Shown piece after piece: positions 5,842-6,536 of a stretch of 6,536 nucleotides of DNA (position 1 is the stretch's first letter; the number at the start of each line of letters is the position of its first letter). The DNA is from Chloroflexia bacterium (GTDB taxonomy: Bacteria; Chloroflexota; Chloroflexia; Thermomicrobiales; CFX8): contig JACCZH010000490.1 in the NCBI GenBank assembly GCA_013696045.1, positions 1 to 6,536 on the forward strand, given 5' to 3'. A model generated the notes under the pieces. It made no database searches, had not been told where the DNA came from, and worked only from the letters and a program-made list of their open reading frames with translations. The position numbers were made by a program, and so were the translations under genes.

Positions 5842-6536
5842 TGGGCACAACCCAAGCCGGAATCGTTGGAGGCTCCGGCTATGCCGGCGGTGAGCTGCTG
5901 CGGATTCTCCTGGGTCATCCCGAAGTTGAAGTGACGCAGGTCACGTCGCGTGGGATGGCGAAGAAGTTCGTCACCGCGGCGCATCCCAATTTGCGGAAGC
6001 GAACAACCCTGAAATTCATCCATCCGGACGACCTCCAGCCGTGCGATGTGCTCTTCCTGTGCGTGCCACACGGCAGCGCAGCCAGCCAGGCAGCTACCTA
6101 TACGGACCTGGCAACGGTCGTCATCGACCTGAGCGCCGACTTCCGCCTGAGCAGCAACGATGAATACCAGCAGTGGTATGGCTGGAAGCATCCAGATCTC
6201 GACATGCTTGGGAAAGCCGTATACGGTCTGCCGGAGCTGCATCGTGAAGAGATTGCTCACGCTAACTACATCGCCAGTCCTGGGTGTATGTCGACGGCCA
6301 GTATTCTTGCGCTCTATCCGATGATGATGAGTGGGTTGGTTGACCCGGCCATGCCGGTTGTCGTTGAGGCCAAGACAGGATCCTCGGGCGGCGGAGGAGA
6401 GGCTGGCCCAGCCACCCACCACCCGGAGCGCAGCGGCGTGATCCGCTCGTTCAAGGCGACCGGCCACCGTCACACCGCTGAGATCATTCAGGAGCTGACC
6501 CAGAAGGGTTGCGACGCTCCGAACATCGCGTTTTCC
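5841..6536 (+). CDS. argC: N-acetyl/LysW-gamma-glutamyl-phosphate reductase, 3'-truncated by window edge
   Basis: This NADPH-dependent reductase turns the carrier-bound (or N-acetyl) gamma-glutamyl phosphate into the semialdehyde, in the step after the kinase. The first 232 residues are visible, open to the window end; the full family length is about 340-350. The nucleotide-binding GIVGGSGYAGGELLR is at 7-21, VIDLSADFR at 94-102, and YGLPELHREEI at 128-138. The catalytic Cys149 lies in ASPGCMSTA, and GHRHTAEI is at 208-215. The KTGSSGGGGEAG loop (178-189) and the HHPERSGVIR stretch (193-202) resemble the LysY branch, which acts on LysW-bound substrates, more than classical acetyl-glutamate ArgC. 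The start shares one base with the argX stop. Either name, argC or lysY, can be defended; the cluster favours an arginine role. Confidence 0.93.
   Translation, partial: MGTTQAGIVGGSGYAGGELLRILLGHPEVEVTQVTSRGMAKKFVTAAHPNLRKRTTLKFIHPDDLQPCDVLFLCVPHGSAASQAATYTDLATVVIDLSADFRLSSNDEYQQWYGWKHPDLDMLGKAVYGLPELHREEIAHANYIASPGCMSTASILALYPMMMSGLVDPAMPVVVEAKTGSSGGGGEAGPATHHPERSGVIRSFKATGHRHTAEIIQELTQKGCDAPNIAFS

Noticed and set aside
5556..6473. Long minus-strand open frame (305 codons) opposite argX and argC
   Set aside because: It lies wholly antisense to two well-identified genes, has no family motifs, and is the kind of open frame GC-rich coding DNA produces by chance.

Overview
The window carries most of an arginine-biosynthesis gene cluster of the LysW carrier-protein type. 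All genes are on the + strand and tightly packed. In order they are argG (5' end cut off by the window), argH, a 245-base intergenic stretch with palindromic repeats, lysW/argW (amino-group carrier protein), a degenerate LysX-like ATP-grasp gene, lysK (carrier-protein hydrolase), argX/lysX (intact ATP-grasp ligase) and argC/lysY (3' end cut off by the window).

How the genes work together, from family knowledge: LysW holds the amino group of glutamate on its C-terminal glutamate. ArgX/LysX forms that isopeptide bond. A kinase (LysZ/ArgB, not in the window) phosphorylates the side chain. ArgC/LysY reduces it to the semialdehyde. An aminotransferase (LysJ/ArgD, not in the window) makes LysW-ornithine, and LysK releases ornithine. 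After carbamoylation, ArgG and ArgH convert citrulline to arginine. Linkage to argG and argH argues for arginine rather than lysine as the main product, though the same enzymes can serve both.

Organism: the DNA is GC-rich, with Shine-Dalgarno sites, ATGA/TGATG stop-start overlaps and a GTG start. The proteins lack the strong acidity of haloarchaea. A bacterium from a deep-branching GC-rich lineage such as Chloroflexota/Thermomicrobia is my best guess. This is inference from style and gene content only; an archaeal source is not excluded.

Layout: 2-1096 argG; 1093-2538 argH, ending in an odd Gly/Pro/Ser-rich tail; 2539-2783 non-coding, with a perfect 23-bp inverted repeat pair that looks like a REP/BIME element, plus a third related hairpin; 2784-2966 lysW; 2977-3837 degenerate ATP-grasp paralog; 3818-4933 lysK; 4930-5841 argX; 5841-6536 argC. 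The minus strand shows no convincing gene.

The most interesting item is the gene at 2977-3837. It aligns along its length with the intact ArgX/LysX two genes downstream, but it has lost the ATP-binding lysine, the glycine-rich loop and the metal-binding Glu/Asn pair. It looks like a pseudoenzyme kept between the carrier protein and its hydrolase.
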